A stretch of 64,000 bases of DNA, taken from positions 1 through 64,000 of the IMG/VR virus record IMGVR_UViG_3300044837_000219; one strand, given 5' to 3'. Made by a program: the position numbers and the translations under genes. The stretch comes from a virus. Positions 27,689 to 35,351 of the stretch are shown here, in pieces (the stretch's first letter is position 1; each line of letters starts with the position of its first letter). The notes under the pieces were generated by a model. The model had not been told where the DNA came from. It saw only the letters and a program-made list of their open reading frames with translations, and did not search any database.

Positions 27689-28467
27689 GTTCCACAGCGA
27701 CCGCATTCCTCAACGGTGCCAAGACTGAGGTCAATTACCGCGAGGGCAGGAACAACGACAACAAGTATGGCCGGTGGTACACCACGGCCAAGCACGATGG
27801 CCTCGACTGGAACCACCAGGCGTACTGCGCCATCGGATTGTCTTGGGTGGCGAACAACGTCGGCGCGCTCGATATCCTCGGCGGGCTGTGGGCGTACTGC
27901 CCGTACTGGGCGGCGTGGTGGCGCAAGCGCGGCCAGTGGGGGAAGTCGACGCCCAATCGCGGCGACATCGCGTTCTTCGACTGGACCGGCAAGCAGCGCA
28001 ACGGTTTCGAGATGCATGTCGCTCCGGTGCTGGAGCGGGTCGATGCAACGCACATCAGGACCATCGAGTTCAACACGGTGGCCGGGACTGGCAACCAGTC
28101 CGACGGTGGCGGCGTTTTCATCCGCACCCGGCACATCTCGACGGTCGTCGGCTACGGTAAGCCGTTGTGGACGCCAGAGACCAAGGTACAGCCGATTGGG
28201 CACGTCGCTCACGAGATTCTCGTCGTGGATGGCGTGTGGGGCGCTCGAACGACGAAGCGTCTGCAGGAACTGCTGCACGTGAACAAGACCGGCGTCCTCG
28301 ACGCCGTGACGTTGAAGGCGCTGGCCGTCTGGCTTCACCAGAAGTCGACCGGCACGTTCACGCTGTTGATGAAGACAGCACTGCAGCACCGGGTCGGCGT
28401 GTCGGCCGACGGCGAGATCGGTCCGGTTACCGTTCGAGCACTGCAGCGTTACCTCAACCGGCTCTGA
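27685..28467 (+). CDS. Endolysin: CHAP-like amidase/peptidase with peptidoglycan-binding domain
   Basis: The 260-residue enzyme has a CHAP-type catalytic part: Cys48 in His-Gln-Ala-Tyr-Cys-Ala, Arg-Gly-Asp-Ile-Ala-Phe-Phe near 92-98 and His111 in Glu-Met-His-Val. A C-terminal peptidoglycan-binding unit follows (from about residue 180: Val-Asp-Gly-Val-Trp-Gly-x-x-Thr, and a second half-unit Gly-Glu-Ile-Gly-Pro-Val-Thr). It cuts peptide bonds of the cell wall. It has no signal peptide, so export needs a holin. A separate mycolylarabinogalactan esterase is not seen. Confidence 0.85.
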   Translation: MSSTATAFLNGAKTEVNYREGRNNDNKYGRWYTTAKHDGLDWNHQAYCAIGLSWVANNVGALDILGGLWAYCPYWAAWWRKRGQWGKSTPNRGDIAFFDWTGKQRNGFEMHVAPVLERVDATHIRTIEFNTVAGTGNQSDGGGVFIRTRHISTVVGYGKPLWTPETKVQPIGHVAHEILVVDGVWGARTTKRLQELLHVNKTGVLDAVTLKALAVWLHQKSTGTFTLLMKTALQHRVGVSADGEIGPVTVRALQRYLNRL

Positions 28468-28478
28468 AGGGAGCACTC

Positions 28479-28853
28479 ATGAACTACGCGGCGAAGTTCA
28501 TCTTCTTCGTCCTCGCGGGTGTGGTCGGCTCGGTGGTCGCCATGTTCGCCGACGGCCACGTGACCTTCCACGAGGGCATCAACGTCGTCGTCCTGTGCGT
28601 CGGCGCCGCCCTGATCTTCTTCAAGGCGAACACTCCCGAGCAGCCGCTCGCCAAGGAAGTCATCGCCATCTTCTCGGCCGCCGGTGTGCTGCTGGTGTCG
28701 TCGTGGACCGACGGCCACATCACCAACGACGAGTGGGCGCAGATCGCGATGGCTGCGTTCGCCGTGCTGTCGTCGTTCGCCGGTAACAACGTCGGCGACG
28801 ACGCGGACAAGGTGACGGCTCGCGTGTCCAGCCCACGCTACATCGGCGAGTAG
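28479..28853 (+). CDS. Holin (probable)
   Basis: The 124-residue product lies 11 bases after the endolysin gene. It has three hydrophobic segments (about residues 6-22, 35-48 and 62-75, with a weaker one at 87-100), a short N-terminus and a charged C-terminus. Size and place match small membrane proteins that open the membrane for endolysin. A strong hairpin follows. Confidence 0.75.
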   Translation: MNYAAKFIFFVLAGVVGSVVAMFADGHVTFHEGINVVVLCVGAALIFFKANTPEQPLAKEVIAIFSAAGVLLVSSWTDGHITNDEWAQIAMAAFAVLSSFAGNNVGDDADKVTARVSSPRYIGE

Positions 28854-28870
28854 AGCCGACCCACGAATGC

Positions 28871-28901
28871 CGCCGGGAGCCTCGCGCATAGGCTCCCGGC
28901 G
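28871..28901 (+). terminator. Hairpin terminator after the holin gene
   Basis: A 12-bp inverted repeat (CGCCGGGAGCCT / AGGCTCCCGGCG) closes a 7-base loop 18 bases after the holin stop. It is followed at 28911-28927 by a second small dyad, TGGAGT-N5-ACTCCA, whose loop is GAGAC. Confidence 0.7.
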
Positions 28902-28946
28902 GTGCCACAATGGAGTGAGACACTCCATCTCTTCGAGGCGGTAATC

Positions 28947-29261
28947 ATGGCAGGAACAACCAGCGATCCAGCCGACCCGAGGCTGACGCGCGGCGCTGAT
29001 GACGATCCCGTACCGCAGGCGCCGGTCTACCTCGTGCTGTCGGACGACGAGCGCGCCAAGGGGCTCGTCCGCCCGATGAGGACGTCGTACATCCACGAAC
29101 CCTGCGGCACCGTCACAACGATGGGCCACAGGATCGCAGAGACGTACGCGCGCGACCCGAAGTTCTACGGCGCCACGTACTGCGTGGCCTGCCAGATGCA
29201 CCGGCCCGTCGGCGCGGAAGGCGAGTTCATCTGGCAGGACGGCTCGAAGGTCGGCACGTGA
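28947..29261 (+). CDS. Small protein with Cys/His zinc-like motif
   Basis: The 104-residue product has His-Glu-Pro-Cys-Gly near residue 53 and Cys-Val-Ala-Cys-x-Met-His near residue 80, able to hold one zinc, and ends in a Gly-Glu-Phe-x-Trp segment. Proteins of this pattern are frequent in actinobacteriophages. The ATG at 28947 was chosen because the region before it holds a dyad and GAGGCGG. Confidence 0.6.
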   Translation: MAGTTSDPADPRLTRGADDDPVPQAPVYLVLSDDERAKGLVRPMRTSYIHEPCGTVTTMGHRIAETYARDPKFYGATYCVACQMHRPVGAEGEFIWQDGSKVGT

Positions 29262-29539
29262 GGGCCGCCTGGCTGGCCGGTCTCGCTGGGGCGGTAGCGC
29301 TCACCGGCTGCACGAGCGCTCCGGCCCCGATCGTCACCTCGACGCCGCACCCGGCGCACTCGCCGGTCACGCCCGAGGTGCTCAAGACCCGCATGCGGCC
29401 GACGACGGCGGCGCCGAGCGCCAGCCCGAAGCCTCGTCCGGTCACCCTGCACGGCACGTGCAGCAAGCCGGGGAAGACCGGACACGCGAAGAACGGCGAG
29501 TGGTACGTCTGCAGGGCGGGGCGCTGGGTCACCCCCTGA
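29258..29539 (+). CDS. Small lipoprotein
   Basis: The 93-residue product (GTG, overlapping the previous stop) has a lipoprotein signal: a positive start, a hydrophobic Ala/Leu/Gly segment and the lipobox Leu-Thr-Gly-Cys at residues 15-18. A Pro/Ser/Thr-rich linker and a short domain with two Cys, Lys and Trp residues follow. Phage lipoproteins may block superinfection; here that is only a possibility. The gene ends the rightward late block. Confidence 0.65.
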   Translation: MRAAWLAGLAGAVALTGCTSAPAPIVTSTPHPAHSPVTPEVLKTRMRPTTAAPSASPKPRPVTLHGTCSKPGKTGHAKNGEWYVCRAGRWVTP

Positions 29540-29541
29540 AG

Positions 29542-29584
29542 CAGAGAGGACCGGCACCACCCTGAGGGGTGCCGGTCCTCTCTG
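29542..29584 (+). terminator. Very strong hairpin at the end of the late region
   Basis: A 17-bp perfect inverted repeat with a 9-base loop starts two bases after the lipoprotein stop codon. It very likely ends late transcription. No long T run follows, as common in high-GC genomes. Confidence 0.85.
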
Positions 29585-30035
29585 TCGCGACAGCCATCGC
29601 AGGCGCTTCCGGGGTCTACGGAGGAAGCGCAACCAGTATCGCAGGCCGTCGTCTCCCCGGCGAGGGGGCACGCCTCGCGGCTGGTGGCAGGGCGAGCGCC
29701 GACGGCTTCCAGATGGTCGTCGTGTGCTCCGTGGATGATTCGGACCGCTCGCGCTGCCGGAGCCAGCGTAGCGCGGAGGGGGCAGGGGGCGGACGGGGGC
29801 AGGCGTTTCCTCTTTACCCCTGTGTACGGATGCGTGGATTGGGGTTTGGACCTGCCCCCTGTGCCCCACTTCTGCCCCCAGGCTTGTTGATCTTCTTTAG
29901 GAGATCAACTCCGAAAAGGATCAGTCACAGGATCGCTGCTGAGGGCTTTTGATCACACCCCTGGGGTGAGCGGCTTCAGACGGGGGGTCAGGCTGGGAAA
30001 TCGGCGCCTGCGCCCGTTCTGGGCTGCTGAGACTG
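29585..30035. other. Intergenic region with G-run cluster and AT-richer dyad
   Basis: About 450 bases lie between converging transcription units. I see no convincing gene; the open frames lack ribosome sites. It holds G-runs around 29777-29803 (tracts of 6, 5 and 5 G) and opposite-strand copies of the same GGGGGCAG-type motif at 29851-29882. Next come an AT-richer part and a dyad GTTGATCT-N8-AGATCAAC at 29886-29909. Such a mix is compatible with a replication origin or a packaging or regulatory site; nothing proves it. Confidence 0.35.
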
Positions 30036-30080
30036 AGACGCCCGAGCCCCCGGCCCATCGGCAGGGTGACTCGGGCGTCT
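30036..30080 (-). terminator. Terminator of the leftward operon
   Basis: An 11-bp perfect inverted repeat (AGACGCCCGAG / CTCGGGCGTCT) lies ten bases past the stop codon (30090) of the last leftward gene. It probably stops transcripts from the leftward operon before they meet the late genes. Confidence 0.7.
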
Positions 30081-30089
30081 TGGACGTCT

Positions 30090-30371
30090 TCAGGCGGCTG
30101 CGTACCGGCCACGACTGCGGGACCACGCGACGCGACCACTCTCCCGGCAGGGATCGCACCTGCAACCGAGATTCGTGTAGGCGTTGTCGGTTCCATGACG
30201 CGGATCGTCAGGCGCGAGCCCACGACGGCGTGCATTCTCGCGATGACGTCTGCGCTGTGCGTTGGCCGCCTCGCGGCAGCAGCGGTCGCGACAACCGGCG
30301 CTATAGCCGGTTGCGGAGCCGTGTCGCTCGTCGGTGGGCGTCATCGGCGGCTTCGAACGACGAACTGTCAT
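30090..30371 (-). CDS. Small basic protein with two tandem Cys/His motifs
   Basis: The 93-residue product has two copies of a His-Gly-x6-8-Gly-Cys-Arg-x2-3-Cys-Arg-Glu motif, near residues 17-34 and 59-77, joined by an Arg-rich helix. Each could hold a zinc ion. The high Arg content suggests nucleic-acid binding. AGGAGAGGGG precedes the ATG, which overlaps the upstream stop codon by four bases. Small proteins with this motif are common in actinobacteriophages; function unknown. Confidence 0.65.
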   Translation of the reverse strand: MTVRRSKPPMTPTDERHGSATGYSAGCRDRCCREAANAQRRRHRENARRRGLAPDDPRHGTDNAYTNLGCRCDPCRESGRVAWSRSRGRYAAA

Positions 30372-30886
30372 CGCAACCCCTCTCCTGCGCGCATCGCCTC
30401 CAGGTGCCGGATGAAGTCCGGGTCGTGAACGTGGTCGAGGTAGCGCGGGTCCTTCCGCCCCGGGTGGTGCAGCAGCGCGTGCTCCTGAACCAGACCGGGC
30501 CAGTCTTCGTCGCCAGTGTCCAGCGCCTTGCCGTGCAGCAGCCAAGCGTGCGAGCGGAGTTCTCCGGGGTGGACGAAGTCGACCGGCACCCGGTAGGGCT
30601 CGTCGGGCGCTCGCTGGATGGCCTGCACCTTGCCGCCGAGCGACACTTGCGCCAGAGCGATGGCCTGGTCCATCGCTGCGCTCATCGAGAGCAGGACGTT
30701 CACGTCTCCGTCCGGCGGGCACTTCGCCGCCGGAATGACCTTGTGCTTGCCTTCGCGCTCGACCACGACCGCTCCGGCGTTCGGTCCGGTTTTCGGTCGC
30801 CCAGTGACCTTCCACGCAACGGGATCGACGCCTTTCGACTGGATGATGTCGCCGACGCCGACGTGGCGCCACTTGCCCATCGCCAC
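30368..30886 (-). CDS. Unknown protein of the leftward operon
   Basis: The 172-residue product starts at GTG (30886), seven bases from AGGAGG; ATG at 30880 is an alternative. The first half looks like a small beta domain (Val-Gly-Val-Gly-Asp-Ile-Ile). The second half has many His residues (His-Ala-Trp-Leu-Leu-His-Gly-Lys, and a His-Asp-Pro-Asp end). No family recognised. It overlaps both neighbours, so the four leftward genes form an operon. Confidence 0.6.
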   Translation of the reverse strand: MAMGKWRHVGVGDIIQSKGVDPVAWKVTGRPKTGPNAGAVVVEREGKHKVIPAAKCPPDGDVNVLLSMSAAMDQAIALAQVSLGGKVQAIQRAPDEPYRVPVDFVHPGELRSHAWLLHGKALDTGDEDWPGLVQEHALLHHPGRKDPRYLDHVHDPDFIRHLEAMRAGEGLR

Positions 30887-31104
30887 TACTCGTCCTCCTC
30901 TTCCGACTTCTTGCGCCAGTCGCTCAACTTCGTGGCGATCGACGGCGATGTCTGGCCCTTGCCTACCCTGCCCATCACGAGCCGCACCACCTGCACGACG
31001 AAGACGATGACGAGCAGCAGCATCACCATCAGCAGCATCCGGTTCGTCGGATCGCCTGCGGTGCACCATAGGCCGCCGTTCGCGATGCACTGGTCGTCTA
31101 GCAT
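30886..31104 (-). CDS. Small single-span membrane protein
   Basis: The 72-residue product has a short Cys-containing outer part (two Cys in the first 14 residues), one strongly hydrophobic segment of about 20 residues (residues 23-43) and a charged Lys/Glu-rich end. GAGGAG lies before the ATG. ATGA overlap with the previous gene. Possibly an envelope or exclusion protein; function unknown. Confidence 0.65.
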   Translation of the reverse strand: MLDDQCIANGGLWCTAGDPTNRMLLMVMLLLVIVFVVQVVRLVMGRVGKGQTSPSIATKLSDWRKKSEEEDE

Positions 31105-31424
31105 CAGATGCTCCTCGGCTGCGGTCCGTGCAGCGCGTTCAGGATGCGGATGAAGTGTCGCGAACGGTTCATGGCCGATGCGATGTTCGCGGGGAGGTCT
31201 TGCATCGCGTAGCCCTTGTTGCTGGTTGAAATGGCCTGCGCGTAGTCCAACCACACGTCGAACATGGTCTGGATCTGGTCGATGACTTCAGTGCTGACGG
31301 TGATGCTCGGCTCCGTCGCCAGCACCGCGAGTGCACTCTCGATGCTGAAAATCGTCTCGTCGCGCAACTTCTCGGCAACCTTGAGGGCGGCCCCGCCTGC
31401 GGTGCCACCGATCGGTGTGGGCAT
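31104..31424 (-). CDS. First gene of the leftward operon, helical protein
   Basis: The 106-residue product follows AGGAG at nine bases. After a Gly-rich start it is mostly helical, with no known motif. It is transcribed from the minus-strand promoter at 31470-31498, which carries a 16-bp palindrome in its spacer. Confidence 0.6.
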   Translation of the reverse strand: MPTPIGGTAGGAALKVAEKLRDETIFSIESALAVLATEPSITVSTEVIDQIQTMFDVWLDYAQAISTSNKGYAMQDLPANIASAMNRSRHFIRILNALHGPQPRSI

Positions 31425-31428
31425 GGGG

Positions 31429-31498
31429 TTGACTCCTGTCTGACTCGCGGGTGAGAGTCTCAGTCTCAGAGACTAGATGGGATCCCATCTGGCGTCAA
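31429..31498. promoter_or_regulatory. Divergent promoter region with two palindrome types
   Basis: Minus strand: -35 TTGACG (31498-31493), a 17-bp spacer and -10 TAGTCT (31475-31470). The spacer contains the perfect 16-bp palindrome AGATGGGATCCCATCT (31475-31490), sharing one base with the -10. Plus strand: a diverged copy of the right-arm operator, TGAGAGTCTCAGTCTCA (31452-31468), with TTGACT at 31429. The leftward operon and the rightward replication genes are therefore probably controlled together. Confidence 0.65.
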
Positions 31499-31516
31499 CC
31501 GACGGAGGGAGCGCTC

Positions 31517-31735
31517 GTGGCGCGCAGGGCAAGGATCGTGCGGCAGTTGCCGGTGGGACTGTGGGCGCATCATGACCGGTATCTGCGCACGTGGGCGGTC
31601 GACGGCGGCACCTCGGAGGCGGACCTCGTGCGCACGGCGCTGGACTTCGCGATGGATGCTCAGGGGCACACCTGCGTGCGTGGCGCCAATGAGACTGAGT
31701 GTCCCGCTTGCGGGGGCGCCCGGGGGCAGGTGTAG
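31517..31735 (+). CDS. Small DNA-binding-like protein, regulator candidate
   Basis: The 72-residue product starts at GTG (31517) after GGAGGGAG. It begins with a basic strand (Arg-Arg-Ala-Arg-Ile-Val-Arg-Gln-Leu-Pro), followed by a helix pair in the order of ribbon-helix-helix proteins. A Cys-x8-Cys-x2-Cys end may bind zinc. It lies next to the divergent operator region, which makes it a candidate autoregulator. The fold assignment is tentative. Confidence 0.5.
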   Translation: MARRARIVRQLPVGLWAHHDRYLRTWAVDGGTSEADLVRTALDFAMDAQGHTCVRGANETECPACGGARGQV

Positions 31736-31843
31736 GGTGAAACCCTGTGTCTCAGTGATCCGGGCCAACCTCGGCCCGAACGCACATCACCCCTGGTCAG
31801 CGTGTCCGCGCTGCCAGGGGATCAGTGGGAGGTTCACTCGCGC

Positions 31844-34162
31844 ATGCAGTCTACCGTCGAAACACTGACGATCCCAGAGATCGCCGACGACGCCGACCTG
31901 ATCTCCGCAGCCATCGCCTACGCGAACGCGGGCTTCTACATCGTGGCCGTCGAGCCGGACACGAAGAGGCCCGCCGCGTTCTACGGCAAGGGCTGGCCGC
32001 ACATGTCCAGCCGCGATCCGCAGGAGATCGCATACTGGTTCGCCGGATCCCCTTACCAACTCGCACTGCACATCGGCCGGTCGGGCGCCGTCGCGTTCGA
32101 CGTGGACGAGCCCGACAAGATTCCGGCCATCCTCCAGCGGGCCTTCGACGAGTGCCGCCCGCCGTTTCAGAGCACACGCGAGACCGGCGGTCGAGGTCAC
32201 CGCATCTTCGCCGTACCGGAGGGTCGGCGACTCGGCAACTCGGTTGGCGGGCTCGGGCGCGGCTGGGGTGACGTCCGAGGCCGCAACGGCATCATCGTGG
32301 TCGAGCCGTCGTTCCACACGAAGCACAGCGACGGCGGACGCTACAAATGGCTGACGACCGGCGCGGTGCCGATGCTGCCCGACTACGTTGCCGAACTGCT
32401 GCCCGAGGCGGGCGTCGACACCGAAGCGGCCACCGACGCCGTCGTCCGGAAGTTCATGGACGAATACACCGACGAGCGGCGCGGTGCACTGCTGACGGCG
32501 GTGCTGAACAAGTTCTCCTCCGAACTGAAGGAGGGGTCGCGGCACGAAGCGCTGGTGCGTAATCTCGTGTGGGCGATGCGCGAATCACGGCTCGGCTGGT
32601 ATCCGGCGCAGATGGCAGCGGACACCATGCAGTCGATGTTCTCGAATGCGATGGCGGGCGAGCGCCACCCGGTCCCAGAGTTCCAGGGCGCCCTCGCCTT
32701 CGCCGTGGCGCAGGCTCTGCTCATCGACCCTGACGAGCGCAGGGACGAAGCCTCGGCGCGCCTGAAGGCTCGGGACGCAGCGAAGAAGGCTGCGATCGGT
32801 GTGACGTCGCAGGATGGCAGGGCTCGACCGAAGCAGCGACCCCGCGATCCGGGTGACTACTTCTACGACAAGAGCGCTGGCATTGACATGGAGATGCTTG
32901 TGCAGGACGTCTTCTCGGTCGGACCCATCGCGGTAGGTCCGAACCACGACTTCTGGACGTACGATGCCGGAGTGTGGCGTTCGAATCCGAAAGAGGTCGG
33001 CAAGCGGGTATGGAATCTCCTCGGTCCACGCTACCGGGGATCGCACGCCACCAACGCAGAACACGGCGTTCTTGCCGAAGCAATGGAGATTGCGGTCAAT
33101 CCCGTTTCCGATTACATGAATTTCGCGAATGGCATGCTGGAGTGGCGTACCGGAGAGTTGCACGAACACAGCCCGCACTACGGCAGCACTGTGCAATTCC
33201 CGCTGGAGTGGAAGCCTGACGCACTCTGCCCGCAGTTCGATGACTTCCTTGCCACCATCTTCAGCGAAGACTACGTCGAACTGGCCTGGCAGATGCTCGG
33301 CTACCTCATGTTCAGTGGCAATCCGCACCAGAAGGCATTCTTGTTCCTCGGCTCCGGTGCTAACGGCAAGGGCACGCTGATGCGCGTCATCGACGCCATG
33401 CTCGGCACCGAGAACTGTTCGAGCGAGTCCCTCGACGATCTGAACCAGAACAGGTTCGCCGCGTACAGTCTGTTCGGCAAGATTGCTAACCTGGCCGGTG
33501 ACATCGACGCGACGTACCAGACCAGCACCGCAGCGTTCAAGAAGTTGACCGGCGAAGACATGTACGCCGGTGAGCGCAAGTACGGCGACCGGTTTCTCTT
33601 CAAGGCATGGGCCGTCCCAGTCTTCTCCGCGAATAAGATTCCGGGCTCAGCCGACGCTTCCGAAGGCTACCTGCGGCGCTGGATCATCCTGAAGTTCGAT
33701 CGCACGTTTTCCGAGAAGGAGCGCATCCAGGGGCTGTCCGATCGACTCATCACTGAACTGCCCGGTATCGCCGTCAAGGCGATCCAGGCGCTCGCCGGAG
33801 TCATCGACGGCCCCGGGTTCAAGTTGGACGGCGAGGTGGCGCAGGCGAAGGAGGAGTTCGCCGAAGCAATCGACCAGGTGCGCCAGTGGATGGGCGAATG
33901 CACCATCACGGCACCGGGCTCGCAGGTTCCGCGTGCGAAAGCGTACGCGTCGTATAAGTTCTGGGCCGGAAGCAATGGGCATCGCGTGCTGTCGGCCAGC
34001 GAGTTGTACCAGCGCATGAACAGCGCATCGAAGAGTGGCAAGAAGATCGAGAAGAAGATTCGCGGCAACCGCGTGTTCGTCGACTTCGAAATCGTCGAGT
34101 TCAGCGTCAACACGTTCGCGCCGTCCAGCGACGTCCTGCCCGACGCCTTCGGAGATGAGTAA
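31844..34162 (+). CDS. Bifunctional primase-polymerase/helicase
   Basis: The 772-residue replication protein has an N-terminal primase-polymerase domain (about 1-190). It carries Phe-Asp-Val-Asp near residues 84-87 as the metal-binding Asp pair and a later Gly-Gly-Arg-Gly-His-Arg segment. The C-terminal half is a D5-like superfamily III helicase with Walker A Gly-Ser-Gly-Ala-Asn-Gly-Lys-Gly-Thr near 503-511. Such fusions make primers and unwind DNA at the phage origin. No replicative DNA polymerase is visible in this window. The start at 31844 follows GGGAGG; an upstream GTG at 31802 is also possible. Confidence 0.85.
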   Translation: MQSTVETLTIPEIADDADLISAAIAYANAGFYIVAVEPDTKRPAAFYGKGWPHMSSRDPQEIAYWFAGSPYQLALHIGRSGAVAFDVDEPDKIPAILQRAFDECRPPFQSTRETGGRGHRIFAVPEGRRLGNSVGGLGRGWGDVRGRNGIIVVEPSFHTKHSDGGRYKWLTTGAVPMLPDYVAELLPEAGVDTEAATDAVVRKFMDEYTDERRGALLTAVLNKFSSELKEGSRHEALVRNLVWAMRESRLGWYPAQMAADTMQSMFSNAMAGERHPVPEFQGALAFAVAQALLIDPDERRDEASARLKARDAAKKAAIGVTSQDGRARPKQRPRDPGDYFYDKSAGIDMEMLVQDVFSVGPIAVGPNHDFWTYDAGVWRSNPKEVGKRVWNLLGPRYRGSHATNAEHGVLAEAMEIAVNPVSDYMNFANGMLEWRTGELHEHSPHYGSTVQFPLEWKPDALCPQFDDFLATIFSEDYVELAWQMLGYLMFSGNPHQKAFLFLGSGANGKGTLMRVIDAMLGTENCSSESLDDLNQNRFAAYSLFGKIANLAGDIDATYQTSTAAFKKLTGEDMYAGERKYGDRFLFKAWAVPVFSANKIPGSADASEGYLRRWIILKFDRTFSEKERIQGLSDRLITELPGIAVKAIQALAGVIDGPGFKLDGEVAQAKEEFAEAIDQVRQWMGECTITAPGSQVPRAKAYASYKFWAGSNGHRVLSASELYQRMNSASKSGKKIEKKIRGNRVFVDFEIVEFSVNTFAPSSDVLPDAFGDE

Positions 34163-34296
34163 TGACCGAAAACAAGAAATTGAAGCAGGCCGTCCGCGCG
34201 CGCATGGAGGCGACGGGTGAGAAGTACACGGTCGCGCTGCGAGAGGTCCAGCGTCAGCAACTGGAGCAGCAGGCCGATGAAGACGCCAGTGAGTGA
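34162..34296 (+). CDS. Small helical protein with TGEKY motif
   Basis: The 44-residue product overlaps the primase stop by one base. It carries Arg-Met-Glu-Ala-Thr-Gly-Glu-Lys-Tyr in an Arg/Gln/Glu-rich helix, a short motif found in many small actinobacterial and phage proteins. Function unknown; probably an accessory protein bound by or coupled to its neighbours. Confidence 0.6.
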   Translation: MTENKKLKQAVRARMEATGEKYTVALREVQRQQLEQQADEDASE

Positions 34297-34555
34297 GTGG
34301 AGGCACAAGACGTTCGTCCCCGCCGTCATCGTGAAGCGATACGGCTGGGATCGCGTCCTGCGCGAGCGCTGCGCCGATGCTCTGTTCATGGCAGGCAAGG
34401 CGGGCATATTGACGCTCGACGAGCCGAAGAACACCACGGTGACATCATGGGTCATTGGTTCTGACGGTTCATACATCCCGCAGCCAGCGGACGGCACGGA
34501 GACGTTCTTCGGCATCGAGTTTACCTTCGATGTTGACATCCAGGCGGCGTCGTGA
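34277..34555 (+). CDS. Unknown small protein
   Basis: The 92-residue product begins inside the previous gene (ATG 34277; GTG 34289 is an alternative). It has a basic first third and a beta-rich acidic end. Its TGA stop forms the first three bases of the operator palindrome at 34553. No family recognised. Confidence 0.55.
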   Translation: MKTPVSEWRHKTFVPAVIVKRYGWDRVLRERCADALFMAGKAGILTLDEPKNTTVTSWVIGSDGSYIPQPADGTETFFGIEFTFDVDIQAAS

Positions 34556-34569
34556 GACAGTAGGTCTCA
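34533..34569 (+). promoter_or_regulatory. GAGAC-type promoter/operator 1
   Basis: TTGACA at 34533-34538, 17-bp spacer, GACAGT at 34556-34561. The palindrome TGAGACAGTAGGTCTCA spans 34553-34569. The upstream stop TGA is its first three bases, and its last A is the start of ATG 34569, so the mRNA should be leaderless. Confidence 0.8.
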
Positions 34570-35333
34570 TGACGCAGACAGACAAGATCCTCGAAAAGAT
34601 CGCCCTCCTGCTTCGCAAGGCCGAGTCAACGACGCCGCAAGAGGCCGAGGCGCTCACGGAGCACGCCGAGCGCCTGATGGTTCGTCACGGCATCGAGCGC
34701 GCTCGTGCGGAGGCTGCAGCGCTTGGTCGCGACCGCAAGGCCGAAGAGATCGTCACCATCGAGATGGACGTGCCCAGCGGGGCATATGGCGATGCTTACG
34801 CGTCGGTCACACTCGCCATCGCCAATGCGTACGGTGCCGTTCGGGTCTACATCTTCACCAGGCGCACCGACGAAGCGAAGTCGAAGACGGTGAGGATCGT
34901 CGGTTACCAGAGCGATGCTGAATCGGTGCGCACGTTGGCGACGTCACTTCTGCTGCAGGGCCGCGTAGCGCTGGACGCGTGGTGGAGGTTCGAGCGCGAG
35001 AACTACGGTCGGATCGCGCCTGCGACGGCTGGTTCATGGCGGCGCGCGTACCTGCGTGGCTTCGGTTCAGGTGCTGCGGAGAAACTGAAGAACATGCGAC
35101 TGAAGGTCGTAGCCGAAGAGGAGACGAGCACTCCAGGCACCGAGTTGATGCTGGTTGACCGCAAGGCTGCTGTCGACATCGCTTACGACGACATTGCCGC
35201 AAGTCTCGGTCTGCGCATGGGCCGAAGCGTCCGCGTCAGCCCGCGAGCGATGAATGCAGGTCGGCGCGACGGGAGCAACGCTAACGTCGGAGGTGGCACG
35301 CTGGCCGGATCTCGGCGCGCGCTTGGTAGGTGA
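34569..35333 (+). CDS. DUF2786-like protein
   Basis: The 254-residue product begins with a helical segment (Lys-Ile-x2-Leu-Leu-x-Lys-Ala-Glu-Ser-Thr-x3-Glu-Ala) typical of DUF2786 proteins. Next is a central domain with several Tyr and Arg residues and a Gly/Ser/Arg-rich tail. Proteins of this family are found in phages and in integrating elements; biochemical role unknown. Its ATG is the last base of the operator palindrome plus TG, with no ribosome site, so leaderless translation is expected. Confidence 0.75.
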   Translation: MTQTDKILEKIALLLRKAESTTPQEAEALTEHAERLMVRHGIERARAEAAALGRDRKAEEIVTIEMDVPSGAYGDAYASVTLAIANAYGAVRVYIFTRRTDEAKSKTVRIVGYQSDAESVRTLATSLLLQGRVALDAWWRFERENYGRIAPATAGSWRRAYLRGFGSGAAEKLKNMRLKVVAEEETSTPGTELMLVDRKAAVDIAYDDIAASLGLRMGRSVRVSPRAMNAGRRDGSNANVGGGTLAGSRRALGR

Positions 35334-35351
35334 GTCGAAGGAGAGCCCGAA

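Noticed and set aside
29777-29882. CRISPR-like repeat array
   Set aside because: The G-rich motifs are short, vary in spacing and orientation, and have no constant spacer size.
29569-29952. 127-codon open frame on the + strand in the intergenic region
   Set aside because: No ribosome site, starts inside the strong terminator and has Arg/Ala/Gly composition expected from random high-GC sequence.
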